Assembly: GCF_002216005.1 (NCBI RefSeq)
Contig: NZ_NIQC01000003.1
Location: forward strand, 62,001 to 126,000
DNA from: Natranaerobius trueperi
GTDB taxonomy: Bacteria; Bacillota; Natranaerobiia; Natranaerobiales; Natranaerobiaceae
Length of the DNA stretch: 64,000 bases
Direction: 5' to 3'
This document shows positions 17,989 to 26,875 of the stretch, piece by piece. The position numbers and the translations under genes are program-made. The notes beneath the pieces were generated by a model. That model did not search any database, was not told the origin of the DNA, and was given only the letters and a program-made list of their open reading frames with translations. Numbering within the stretch: the stretch's first letter is position 1; each line of letters begins with the position of its first letter.

Positions 17989-18714
17989 TTACGATCTCAA
18001 ATTTGAAGAAATAGCTTTGAGCGCTTTGTCTTTTATGCGCGAAACCTTTCTCTGATTTATGCCCAGCAATTTACTGGCTTTTGTCTGCGATAGATCAAGA
18101 TAAAACAGGTAATATACAACTTTTTGTTGCAGTTCAGACAATTGATTGAGGGCATCTTGTAAGGCAATTTTGTCCTCAATGGCTAATTGAAAATTTTCAT
18201 AATGTCTGTTTTTTATTTTATTTAAATCTATTTGTTCCATAGGCACTATTTCAGCAATGATAGCTATTTTTACAGCTTCTTCATCTATATTTATCTTTTT
18301 AGATATGTCTTCAATGGAAGGTTCTTTTCCCAGGTTATTTCTTAGCTCTTCTCTCGCTTTAGAAACTTGTTGTTTCAACATTGTCATCCATCTACCGCCA
18401 CATTTGAACCGTGTTCTACTTGTAAGTTCTTTTTGAATTTCACCCTTGATGTAATAAGAAGCGAAAGTACTAAAACTATTTTTATAACTAGTATCAAACT
18501 TTTTAATTGCTTTTGAGATACCTTCATAACCAGCTTGTACTAAATCATTATCTAGTTCACAATCATGAGAATATAATTTACTAAAGTGATAGACTAATCC
18601 TTTTGAGCTTTCTACCACAAGTTTTAAATTAGTCTCTGTCGGGTTATCAAGATAATTTTGTATAACTTGATCCAAACTAGATTGCCTTATTTTTGGGGAA
18701 TCATTTTTATTCAT
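17989..18714 (-). CDS. Sigma-70 family RNA polymerase sigma factor embedded in the pilus operon
   Basis: A 241-residue sigma factor. Region 2 includes DLVQAGYEGISKAIKKFD and FSTFASYYIKGEIQKEL, region 3 includes KEPSIEDISKKINIDEEAV, and region 4 has LSELQQKVVYYLFYLDLSQTKASKLLGINQRKVSRIK, a helix-turn-helix. The layout resembles the SigF/SigG/SigB class rather than an ECF factor, as region 3 is present. I placed the start at ATG 18714, 9 bases after GGGG; a TTG 21 bases upstream has no Shine-Dalgarno site. It lies between pilC and pilM, so it may direct pilus gene expression or be expressed with the pilus under a developmental signal. No anti-sigma gene adjoins it. Confidence 0.88.
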   Translation of the reverse strand: MNKNDSPKIRQSSLDQVIQNYLDNPTETNLKLVVESSKGLVYHFSKLYSHDCELDNDLVQAGYEGISKAIKKFDTSYKNSFSTFASYYIKGEIQKELTSRTRFKCGGRWMTMLKQQVSKAREELRNNLGKEPSIEDISKKINIDEEAVKIAIIAEIVPMEQIDLNKIKNRHYENFQLAIEDKIALQDALNQLSELQQKVVYYLFYLDLSQTKASKLLGINQRKVSRIKDKALKAISSNLRS

Positions 18715-18756
18715 CAAGTAATCCCCTTTCTTCAATTAGGATAATAAACTAAAAAT

Positions 18757-19968
18757 TTAGGACATTTCGGTAATTCCAATAAAAATTGGAAGATACATTG
18801 AAATCACAATAAAACCAATAATCAATCCAACAATAACTAACATTACCGGTTCTATAATAGAAGTTAGCCCTTTACTCATAGTCTCCACTTCTTCTTCATA
18901 GAAACCGGCAATCCGGTCTAATAACTCCGACAGAGATCCGGTTTCTTCTCCTACGGAAATCATTTGAATTGTCATAGGAGGGAAAGCGTCGTTCTCTTTA
19001 AGTGTTTCTGCTATACTAGAGCCTTCTTGAGTCTTTTCTACAGCATTCATTGCAGCTTCCTCTATAACTTTATTACCAGATGTGTTCCCAGCTTTTTCTA
19101 ACGCATTGAGAACTGATATACCACTTGACAATAATGTAGCAAGCGTTCTTGCAAATCTTCCTACTACAGCTTTTTTCACTAATGGTCCAAAAATTGGAAG
19201 TGATAGTTTTATTTGACTCCACTTTTTTTCACCTGTTTCTGTATTCAAATAATACTTAATTCCAGTTATGACAGCTAATTTCGCCAATACCCATAAATAC
19301 CAGTAGTTTCTGATAGAATCGGAAAAAGAAATAATTATTTGAGTCGGTAATGGAATCGTAGTCTCTCGAGGAAACATATCGACAAAAACAGGAACAATAA
19401 ATATCATCATCACAGTGAGTATTACAATTGCAAATAAAGTTACTAAACTAGGATAAAAAGTAGCGGATTGGATATTATCTCTTAATGCTTTGTCTTTTTC
19501 TAATTGATCAGATAGTCTAGCTAAAGAAACACCAAGATTTCCACTTTCTTCTCCCACTTCAACCATACTAATGTATAAGTTAGAAAAAACCTCTGAATGC
19601 TGACTTAAAGCTTCAGAAAAACTCATTCCACCCTCTACATTTTCAGCAATATTACCAATGGCCTTTTTCAATACTGGATTTGTCACTTGTTCACTTAAAG
19701 TAAATAAGGACCTGGTTAAAGGTATCCCTGCGTCTAGCATGGACGATAATTGGCGCGAAAAGAGACTTAAATCCCCCAATTTAACTTTTTGGTCGAGATT
19801 TAAAAACTTTTTAAAATTAAAATCGTTCACGTCTTTTATATCTGTTACTATGTATCCTCTATCATTTAATTTTTTGGCTGCTAATTGTTCACTATTTTCA
19901 TTTATCTGACCTGAATAAGGATTTCCAGAAAAATCAACAGCTTCATATTTGTATAAGGCCATAAGCAT
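18757..19968 (-). CDS. pilC: PilC, type IV pilus inner-membrane platform protein
   Basis: A 403-residue member of the PilC/GspF family with two homologous halves: DLSLFSRQLSSMLDAGIPLT and VGRFARTLATLLSSGISVLN, each followed by a GNTSG/GGMSFSEAL-type loop and MVEVGEESGNL / MISVGEETGSL. Three membrane helices are evident, around YPSLVTLFAIVILTVMMIFIV, WYLWVLAKLAVITG and VMLVIVGLIIGFIVISMYLP. PilC anchors the pilin fibre base and couples it to the PilB motor. The start may be 19968 or the ATG two codons later; both are near a weak GGA. It precedes the sigma factor gene. Confidence 0.94.
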   Translation of the reverse strand: MLMALYKYEAVDFSGNPYSGQINENSEQLAAKKLNDRGYIVTDIKDVNDFNFKKFLNLDQKVKLGDLSLFSRQLSSMLDAGIPLTRSLFTLSEQVTNPVLKKAIGNIAENVEGGMSFSEALSQHSEVFSNLYISMVEVGEESGNLGVSLARLSDQLEKDKALRDNIQSATFYPSLVTLFAIVILTVMMIFIVPVFVDMFPRETTIPLPTQIIISFSDSIRNYWYLWVLAKLAVITGIKYYLNTETGEKKWSQIKLSLPIFGPLVKKAVVGRFARTLATLLSSGISVLNALEKAGNTSGNKVIEEAAMNAVEKTQEGSSIAETLKENDAFPPMTIQMISVGEETGSLSELLDRIAGFYEEEVETMSKGLTSIIEPVMLVIVGLIIGFIVISMYLPIFIGITEMS

Positions 19969-20065
19969 TCCATAACAGGAAATTTGTAAAAAATCCTTGT
20001 TATGGCTTACACCTCCTAACCTTTCTTATTTTATTTATATTCATAATGTAATTAAAACTGTAAAA

Positions 20066-20740
20066 CTAATTAACTGAAATAGTAATCTTTCTACCATCAT
20101 CGTCGTAATTTACAATTAAGCCTAATTTTTCAGATATAAATCGTAGTGGTACCATTATTTTGTCATCAATGATCTGTGGTGGTACATCTAATTTGAAAAT
20201 TTCGCCATTTATCTCAGCTTCATATTCTCCCAAATAAAGCAGTACGTTTGCTTCTCTTTTAATAATGATCTCTTTTGTTTTTGGATTCCAATGTACACTA
20301 TCCTCTAAATTTTCCATAATCTCCTGTAACGGAACTAGAGTACGACCATCTTGTATTACTGGCGGATTCTCTAGAAAAGCTAATTCCCCGCCTTCATCAA
20401 TAGCAATTTCTAGAACTCCTGATAATTCTATCGGACCAAAGAATGGATCTCTATACAGTTCAGTCTCTTCACGCCATTCCATATTCTCCATTATTTTTCT
20501 TGCAAACTCCATATCTTCCATGTCAATCTCTTTTCTGTGTGTATTACCTTGCGAAACTGGCACTTCAACCTCTTCAGAGGGCTGTGATTCCGGCATGATG
20601 ATAAAATTCACAACAAAAGCTATAACTATTAGTAATAACAAAATTGATATTAAAATAATTGTTCTTTTATTGATATTATTAGAAGCCATATTCCGTGGGT
20701 TCTTCGGGTTATTTGAATGATTAAGTTTAATTATTGCCAT
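20066..20740 (-). CDS. Membrane-anchored stalk-domain (copper amine oxidase N-like) protein
   Basis: About 224 residues with a cytoplasmic N-terminus, one membrane helix (TIILISILLLLIVIAFVVNFII) and an extracellular acidic linker. The C-terminal half holds two copper-amine-oxidase-N/stalk motifs: PPVIQDGRTLVPLQEIMENL with VHWNPKTKEIIIKR, and PPQIIDDKIMVPLRFISEKL with VNYDDDGRKITISV. These repeats are common in surface proteins of Clostridia and bind no copper as far as known. It is the first gene of the pilus-strand cluster, 97 bases ahead of pilC, so it may be an accessory of the pilus; this is inference. The start could also be the GTG 3 bases upstream. Confidence 0.78.
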   Translation of the reverse strand: MAIIKLNHSNNPKNPRNMASNNINKRTIILISILLLLIVIAFVVNFIIMPESQPSEEVEVPVSQGNTHRKEIDMEDMEFARKIMENMEWREETELYRDPFFGPIELSGVLEIAIDEGGELAFLENPPVIQDGRTLVPLQEIMENLEDSVHWNPKTKEIIIKREANVLLYLGEYEAEINGEIFKLDVPPQIIDDKIMVPLRFISEKLGLIVNYDDDGRKITISVN

Positions 20741-20743
20741 CAC

Positions 20744-21153
20744 CTTCTCTTGTAAAAATTGTTGATGTCTTCATTACTTTACACTTATAAATTACTCAAA
20801 AGTCTTTCAATTCTTATCATTCAATGCAATTATCGAGAGTCGCTTTTTTGTTATTTTTTAGTTCTTGATTCATAGTCTGTATTCATGATTAACTACTTGT
20901 CTGAATGGTAGGATAAAATTGATGTTCTTTACCTTTTATGATCATATTTCTGATAGCAGGTGTATCTCACATAAATTCAATAACTAGAATACGACTGTTG
21001 CAATTTATGTATTGTCTAGTTATTTTCTACAAACGACCTTGTTATCCCTTGAAAAATTGCAATAAATGAAATTAAAAATCGATTAACTTTACTTTTTGAG
21101 ACTATCAATACTTTGGTATCTAAAAACTGTCAAATACCCGAAACACGGCAAGA
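20744..21153. other. Intergenic AT-rich region with no gene seen
   Basis: This ~410-base stretch lies upstream of the pilus cluster and left of an IS605 remnant. It must hold the minus-strand promoter for the pilus genes (an AATTTATAAGTG stretch near 20785-20796 could be a -10 region), but no consensus pair stood out. No conserved RNA motif or ORF was recognised. Confidence 0.35.
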
Positions 21154-21460
21154 ACAAGCCGTAAAAACGAAAAGAACCTACATACATGGTCATTTTACCG
21201 GTTAGCATTATTTATTGAGTGCAAAGCAAAACTACGAGGTATTAAAACCCACCGAGATCGGGTAGCAGGAATGAACATCATCCATGCACCTATGATAGAT
21301 GGAGTAGGGTAAGCAAAAGTCTATCAGCTTATACTGCTATATGCACTGGTATGGGAAGAAGGGTACTGGTATACCCTTAGCTTGGGGAGCTGTCTAAAGC
21401 AGAAATGAAGTGAGGACGCATAGCTACCCGAAAATCCCACGCATTCATGTGTATAGAGTG
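21154..21460 (+). pseudogene. IS200/IS605-family tnpB C-terminal remnant
   Basis: The frame reads SRKNEKNLHTWSFYRLALFI, then ECKAKLRGIKTHRDRVAGMN, matching the C-terminus of TnpB (LHxWxFxxLxxFIExKAxxxGI). The zinc-finger and RuvC-III part between GIK and HRDRVA is deleted. A stop at 21310 is followed in other frames by typical tail sequence, and by ATCCCACGCATTCATGTG, like the right end of such elements. The rest of the transposon is missing. Confidence 0.7.
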
Positions 21461-21497
21461 TCAAAAATGTAATTAATATAACAGGAATTATCACAGG

Positions 21498-23246
21498 TTA
21501 ATTTCTATTTTTTGTGATAATTCTTTTGTTATCTTCGCTATAGCTGGTTAAATCTCGATTCTTTGAAAAACCTACCAATGCTTTCCATACTGTAAGTGGT
21601 CTATAGTTCTCCTTAATTATACTTTTTTTAAAGTCTTCTATTGGATTACCATGTTCATCTTTTGGTACTACGAATAAACGTGAAACTAACCTTTTTTTAG
21701 GAAAAAACTCTAACACATAAAGGTCTATAGCCACTCGATATAATTTTTTTTTATCTTTTTTTAGTTCAATAAAATCTTTGTTATTATCTGTTTGAACACC
21801 TTCACCTACATATTTTTCAATACTATTAATAGCTCGAAAGCTGGGTATAGCCCAATTTTTAATAGGTAAATCAGATAAAATAACATTATCAGGATCATAA
21901 CTATATCTCATACCAGATACTTGTAAAAAAAGGGGGTTTCCCATAACTTTACTTAAGAAAATAAAGGATTCAAGTATTATCTTAATTTCTCTTTTAGTAA
22001 AATAAACCTCTGCTACTGGATATCCTGGTGTTGAGTTAATAGTTTTACCCATTCCTGCTGTACGTGCTAAATCATAGAATGAAATCTTACCTTTTGTATC
22101 TTCTCTAGTACCTGGAAGAATATCATCTCTAATTTGTCCATTTACTTGAAAGGCAAAATCTACTGTTTTTTCAAGTGTATCTTCAGCGTATATCCTCATT
22201 GAGTCTGTTATCAAGTTACCAAGAGGTGTTTCTGAATAAGTTGGGGTTTTTTTGATATTTTCATTAGATATAGCTATAGGTTCTAGGATATTATTAATTT
22301 TTTTATTAGTTAAATCCTCTAGCCATTCATTTAAAAGGTTTGTGTAATTTGAAATGTCACTTTCAATTTCTGGGTCTTCTTTGATAATATCATCAATCGG
22401 TATGTTCTTTTGATAGATTGATAATTCTTTGCTTTCTATATTATAACTTATATCTAGCTGTCCTAGATGTCTTAAGTGACTACCTGGTTGAACTATGAAA
22501 GTGTTATTAGTTATAGTAGGATGTTTTAAAAATTTATGGGTATGACCACTAATTATAATGTCTATATCATCAATATATCTAGCTATATTAATATTCTCAT
22601 TAACCCCTGAGTGGTTAACGGCAACAATAATATTAGCACCATTTTCTTTTAAAGTTTTAACATATTTTTTAATTGATGTAAGATGAGAGTTAAATGTGAT
22701 GTCTTTAGCTTTTCGAATATAATGCTGAGCCTCTTTTCCAATAATACCAATAAAACCAACCTTAATATTATTAGTTAGCTCTTTAATAAAGTATTTATTA
22801 AGACCTATCTCTTTTAAAGGAGTATCATCATAAATGACAGTATTTGTACCTAATAAAACAGGGCCATTATCCTTTGGATAACCTGCTAATTTTAAATAGT
22901 TACTAATAAAATCTGTACCGAAATCATACTCGTGATTTCCGAGTGTTATAACATCATAACCAATCTTGTTCATTAGGCTTAATTCAGGAGTTTTTCCTTT
23001 CGTAGCTAACCAACTATAAGGATTACCACTCAAAAAGTCACCGGCTGAAACTAATAACACTGGTTCTTTTGATTTCAGTTTCTCGTTTCTGATTTTTGAA
23101 ACAATTGTTTGAAGTCTTGCAAATCCACCAATGGTATCATCCTTTTGATTGGGATCAAAATCAATTGCAGGGGTGTGTGGTATTAAAGAAGAATGTTCAT
23201 CAGTTGTATATAGTAATGTGAAATTAACTGTATTTTGACTAGTCAA
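21498..23246 (-). CDS. 5'-nucleotidase/2',3'-cyclic phosphodiesterase family protein (UshA-like), apparently cytosolic
   Basis: About 582 residues. The N-terminal metallophosphoesterase domain has LLYTTDEHSSL, VSAGDFLSGNP, TLGNHEYDFG, AVNHSG and ISGHTHKFL. The C-terminal 5'-nucleotidase domain has TPLGNLITDSMRIYAE, FQVNGQIRDDI and LQVSGMRYSYDPD (substrate stacking region). The start is TTG at 23246, 6 bases after GAGGTG; the longer frame from 23294 lacks a ribosome binding site. No signal peptide is visible, unlike most family members, so it may act in the cytosol or use an unusual export route. It lies downstream of the proline reductase gene but behind a terminator. Confidence 0.88.
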   Translation of the reverse strand: MTSQNTVNFTLLYTTDEHSSLIPHTPAIDFDPNQKDDTIGGFARLQTIVSKIRNEKLKSKEPVLLVSAGDFLSGNPYSWLATKGKTPELSLMNKIGYDVITLGNHEYDFGTDFISNYLKLAGYPKDNGPVLLGTNTVIYDDTPLKEIGLNKYFIKELTNNIKVGFIGIIGKEAQHYIRKAKDITFNSHLTSIKKYVKTLKENGANIIVAVNHSGVNENINIARYIDDIDIIISGHTHKFLKHPTITNNTFIVQPGSHLRHLGQLDISYNIESKELSIYQKNIPIDDIIKEDPEIESDISNYTNLLNEWLEDLTNKKINNILEPIAISNENIKKTPTYSETPLGNLITDSMRIYAEDTLEKTVDFAFQVNGQIRDDILPGTREDTKGKISFYDLARTAGMGKTINSTPGYPVAEVYFTKREIKIILESFIFLSKVMGNPLFLQVSGMRYSYDPDNVILSDLPIKNWAIPSFRAINSIEKYVGEGVQTDNNKDFIELKKDKKKLYRVAIDLYVLEFFPKKRLVSRLFVVPKDEHGNPIEDFKKSIIKENYRPLTVWKALVGFSKNRDLTSYSEDNKRIITKNRN

Positions 23247-23320
23247 ATTTTGCACCTCGCTTTTTTCTAGATAATCTTTTATTAATATATTCAATATTAT
23301 ATTTAAAAGACCTTTAAAAA

Positions 23321-23344
23321 AACCCGACCAATAAAGGTCGGGTT
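23321..23344. terminator. Intrinsic terminator between the prdAB fusion and the 5'-nucleotidase gene
   Basis: A perfect 9-bp inverted repeat AACCCGACC / GGTCGGGTT with a 6-base loop lies just beyond the stop of the proline reductase gene, followed on the minus strand by a T-rich stretch. Confidence 0.8.
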
Positions 23345-23350
23345 AATTCT

Positions 23351-25270
23351 TTAGATTTTAGCCTGATATTCATACGGAACCCTAACAAATTCTCCGGGTT
23401 TTTCAATAGTCATGACTTTTTCTAAAGCTCTTTGTAAGATATCTCTTTGTACTTTTTCATCGTTAGGAGGTCCCAGATTAGCACCCATCGGTACTAATGC
23501 ATGGACAGCTCTTGGCGCTCCTTGTTGTTTTGCAACAGGATGTAATGCTGCAATAATTATGGTTGGTATTCCAGCCTCTTCAATTTTTCTCTGCACAACC
23601 ACGGCAGAGCGGTGACAAGTTCCTCATCCAGCAGTTAGTACAGCTATATCAGCGCCAGCATTTTTAATAACTTCAGCGATTTCAGGACCAACTGAATCAT
23701 TTAAGACATCAAAATCACCGCCCCCACCCATAAAACCAACATGGTAGTCACTAGTGCCTTTAATAATACCTTTTTCTTTTAAGTCCTTTAGTCTATCTAT
23801 AGGAAACATACAGTTAATATCTTTTCTAACATCCTTATGATCGTACCCCCCATGAGTCACCATTAACTTATCTGAACTAACATCAGCTGGGACTTTTCTA
23901 AATGTATTATCGCCAGCTACATCAAAGGGTTCTTGGTCTTTAAGGTGTATACCGGCTGCAGAGACTAGTGCCACATTAGATTCAGACAAGTCTTTATTTG
24001 GGGGTATAAAAACTGGTTCTGGTTCCTTTGGTACAGGTACTTCAGTTTTGATATTCGAGCTGCGATTAAATAATTTATCTTTTAACATGTTAAGAGCTCT
24101 ACTTGCATCATCTTTCACTAAAGTATTTTGTGCTAAGACTTCTGTTTCAACCATGCTATCACTTTTATTTAACTCAACTAATGCATCCATGTATTTATTA
24201 CCAATTATTAAAGCTCCTTGTTTAGCAGCATATGTTACACCTACAACAGGAAAATCACGCTTACCAATAGCTTCAATGTGTTTTGCAAAGTCAATATGGT
24301 TATTACCAAACCCTTCTGTCATAACTATAACGCCATCTGGTTGGATGTTTTCCATAATCATGCCTATTCTTTCAGCCACATACTCTTTTTCATGGTTCGA
24401 TTGTGGAGAACCAACAGCTACAACTCCTCTTAAATATATATCTTGATCTTCATACAAAACGTCCAAAAGTGGATCTCTAGAGTAATGTCTGGTGGTTTCT
24501 TTGGTAGAAGGCCCAACACAAGTCATAGCATGAATACCACCATCTTTCATTTCGTTTGGAGACATAACAACTGGAATATTACCTAAATCTACTACGCTTT
24601 TTCCCCCTGTTACACCACAAGGTTCTAAAGGTAAAAGGATATTATCATGCATTCCTCCCTGTCCCATCATTTCTTTTACGAGTATGACATTTGGTTTATT
24701 TGGGTCTTGTTCTCCTTCTTTTATTAAAGAACTATTATCTGGATTTTTATTAGAAAGATCACGCTTCATAGCATTTCTGATATCCTGTATAAATTCATCT
24801 ACAGCTCTATGACAAGCTGTTGGACCATCTCTTGTCATTGAGATACCTTCTTCTATTGACATATCAATATTTAAAATTAAATCATCCTCATCTGGGCACC
24901 CGGGTTGATTAAATGCTATCTTTTCAGATGCTTTACCAGCCGTACTACCAAACTCGGCTACTTGTTTTCCAGTAGATTCTTTACCAGTAAGAAGAACTAC
25001 TACACCGTCTAATTCTAAGGTAGTACCAGTTCCGAGGGTGCTTTCATCTTTAGTTCTAATTGGTATTACATCCATCATTGTATTTACTTCAGTATCTAAA
25101 TTTTCGTTTGTTATAAGTCTGACTTTGATATCGCGTAAATCTGAATATTTATTTGTTAAGTCCTTTACTAGTTCTTTGTTAACACTTAATTCATTCTCAT
25201 TTATTTCTGTTTTATTATCAAGTACCAGATCTGTTATTTGGTATTGATTTAATTGTAAGGTTCTATTCAA
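23351..25270 (-). CDS. PrdA-PrdB fusion: D-proline reductase-like selenoprotein with in-frame UGA
   Basis: Two open segments (to 23624 and from 23623) belong to one protein of about 639 residues joined through TGA at 23624-23626, read as selenocysteine in VLTAG-U-GTCHRSAVVVQR. Residues 1 to ~410 match the PrdA proprotein: VVVLLTGKESTGKQVAEFGS, HAMTCVGPSTKETTRHYSRD, GFGNNHIDFAKHIEAIGKRD. The Cys of MTCVGP (~251) corresponds to the residue expected to become the pyruvoyl group after cleavage. Residues ~413-639 match PrdB: ALVSAAGIHL, VTHGGYDHKDVRKDINCMFP, GFMGGGGDFDVL, the Sec loop, and PYEYQAKI at the end. D-proline reductase opens D-proline to 5-aminovalerate. The start is TTG at 25270, 9 bases after AGGAGG. 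Usually PrdA and PrdB are separate genes and PrdA is longer at its N-terminus. No other prd genes adjoin it. Confidence 0.88.
23589..23609 (-). promoter_or_regulatory. SECIS-like hairpin downstream of the prdAB UGA
   Basis: On the minus strand, 14 bases after the TGA, CTCTGC pairs perfectly with GCAGAG around a 9-base loop CGTGGTTGT. Bacterial SECIS elements sit directly 3' of the UGA inside the coding sequence and present a small apical loop to SelB, often with a G-U or GG element, which this loop has. Spacing is within the usual range. This supports UGA being read as selenocysteine. Confidence 0.7.
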
Positions 25271-25445
25271 TTTACCAATCCTCCTAACCAAAATTATTCA
25301 TTGTTAGTTTTACCTAATATTAATTTAATATTACTTTTAGCTTAAAGTTGTTTAATAAAGTTTAATAAAAATATGTATAATTATATTGAAAGATTTTCAT
25401 CCTTAGAAAGAAGGAGAAATTAAATTAGTTGGGAGTGATCAGTTA

Positions 25446-26531
25446 GTGTCAGAGAAGTTTCGGCCATTACTTATACTTATTGCTATTTTTGTATTTGCAT
25501 TTAGTATTGCTTTTCTTCAAGGTGACAATCCAACAAATGAAAAAGACATTGAAAAAGCTCCTGAATCTGATCCTCTAGATCGAATTAATCCGGATAGGAT
25601 AAAAACAATAGTTGATCCCTATCAAACTTATTCTTTTGATGATTTAGAAAAAGATTTAAAAAAATTAGATAAACAGTATCAAGGCTTATTAGAAGTAAAA
25701 AATATTGGTGAGTCTGTTACTGGAAAAGAGTTATATGCAGTTAGGTTAGGAAATGAAGAGGATAATATACTGATTGAAGGTAGTCATCATGGACGTGAAT
25801 GGCTCTCAACAAATCTAATCATGACAAAAATTGACCGGTATGCCTATGCTTATGTAACAGGTGAGAAAATTGGTGAATATAATGTACGTGAGATTTTAGA
25901 TGAGGTTGGGATATGGTTTGTACCAATGGTTAATCCAGACGGTGTTACATTAAACCAAAAAGGTAAAGAAGGAATTCCAGAAGAGTATTGTGAACAAGTT
26001 AAAGAACATAATGTAAGATGGGCAAAAGATGATTTTTATTTATGGAAGGCCAATATAAATGGAGTTGATTTAAATAGACAATACCCAGCAGACTGGGAAG
26101 AGTCTGACTGTATCGGGACTAGGTATGCAATGAACTATAAAGGAGAAGAGCCTTTATCAGAACCTGAATCACAGGCTATGTATGATTTTACTAAACAAAT
26201 AGAACCCCTAACAGCTGCATCTTATCATACTAGGGGGCAAGTGATATTTTGGTATTATCATAACAAACATTTAGAACGAGATAGAGCTATAGGTGAGCAG
26301 TTAAGTGAAATGACAGGATATCAATTGTATCCCCCACGTTCAGATTACAAAGGGGCTAACTTTAATGATTGGTTTATCCAAGAATTTGATAGACCTGCAT
26401 ATATATTTGAGCTGGTACCTTTTACAGGTAGAGAAGATACTCAAGATTTAGATTACATGGAAGTTGAGTGGAAAAACAATAAAGAAGTAGGACTGTTTTT
26501 ATCAAAAATTGCAAATGAAAAACTAAAATAA
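25446..26531 (+). CDS. M14-family zinc carboxypeptidase, secreted or membrane-anchored
   Basis: The 361-residue product has an N-terminal membrane anchor or signal (PLLILIAIFVFAFSIAFL), a short linker and an M14 peptidase domain. Zinc ligands are His and Glu in EGSHHGREWLS and His in AASYHTRGQ; the catalytic Glu is in AYIFELVPF. DLNRQYPADW and VNPDGV are further family landmarks, substrate carboxylate binding being through the NR pair. The start is GTG with GGGAGTGATC upstream. It is divergent from the proline reductase gene. Releasing C-terminal amino acids from peptides outside the cell would suit an amino-acid-fermenting lifestyle. A terminator follows. Confidence 0.92.
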   Translation: MSEKFRPLLILIAIFVFAFSIAFLQGDNPTNEKDIEKAPESDPLDRINPDRIKTIVDPYQTYSFDDLEKDLKKLDKQYQGLLEVKNIGESVTGKELYAVRLGNEEDNILIEGSHHGREWLSTNLIMTKIDRYAYAYVTGEKIGEYNVREILDEVGIWFVPMVNPDGVTLNQKGKEGIPEEYCEQVKEHNVRWAKDDFYLWKANINGVDLNRQYPADWEESDCIGTRYAMNYKGEEPLSEPESQAMYDFTKQIEPLTAASYHTRGQVIFWYYHNKHLERDRAIGEQLSEMTGYQLYPPRSDYKGANFNDWFIQEFDRPAYIFELVPFTGREDTQDLDYMEVEWKNNKEVGLFLSKIANEKLK

Positions 26532-26556
26532 TTCCCCTTAAGGGGAATTATTTTAG
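26530..26556 (+). terminator. Intrinsic terminator after the carboxypeptidase gene
   Basis: A perfect palindrome AATTCCCCTT / AAGGGGAATT at the stop codon is followed by ATTTTAG. Confidence 0.7.
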
Positions 26557-26695
26557 CCAATTTCAAAAGCTTCAGTTTTTAATAAGGCCATTTCCATAGT
26601 AGAAACAATCACCTCATTTGATCTCTAACCTGGTCTCTAAATGTACAACCAATTAAAAAGGAAGATAGATTCGATAAAAGTATGATATACTAGTT

Positions 26696-26875
26696 ATGTA
26701 TATATTACTAGACTCACCAAGTCTGTTGATGCTTTTTAATATCGCGATTGTAAGTGTGATGTTACTTATTTATCTGCTATTTAAAAAGAACAGGTTATAT
26801 ATATTTGATATTAATAGCATAAAATATTTTAATAGCAAAGAAGAGCAGGGAAAATTTAGTGATGAACAAAACTGA
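26696..26875 (+). CDS. Small putative membrane protein or fragment
   Basis: A 59-codon frame from ATG 26696. The first half is a membrane helix (LLMLFNIAIVSVMLLIYLLF), the second half a charged tail (KKNRLYIFDINSIKYFNSKE). Its end overlaps the start of the decayed kinase gene in another frame. No good ribosome binding site precedes it. It may be a genuine small gene coupled to the kinase, or the truncated N-terminus of a larger protein. Confidence 0.35.
   Translation: MYILLDSPSLLMLFNIAIVSVMLLIYLLFKKNRLYIFDINSIKYFNSKEEQGKFSDEQN

Noticed and set aside
23351-23602. A separate 83-residue gene downstream of the prdA-like ORF
   Set aside because: It begins inside the conserved PrdB active-site loop, has no ribosome binding site, and joins in frame through the TGA to the upstream part. 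Selenocysteine read-through explains it better.
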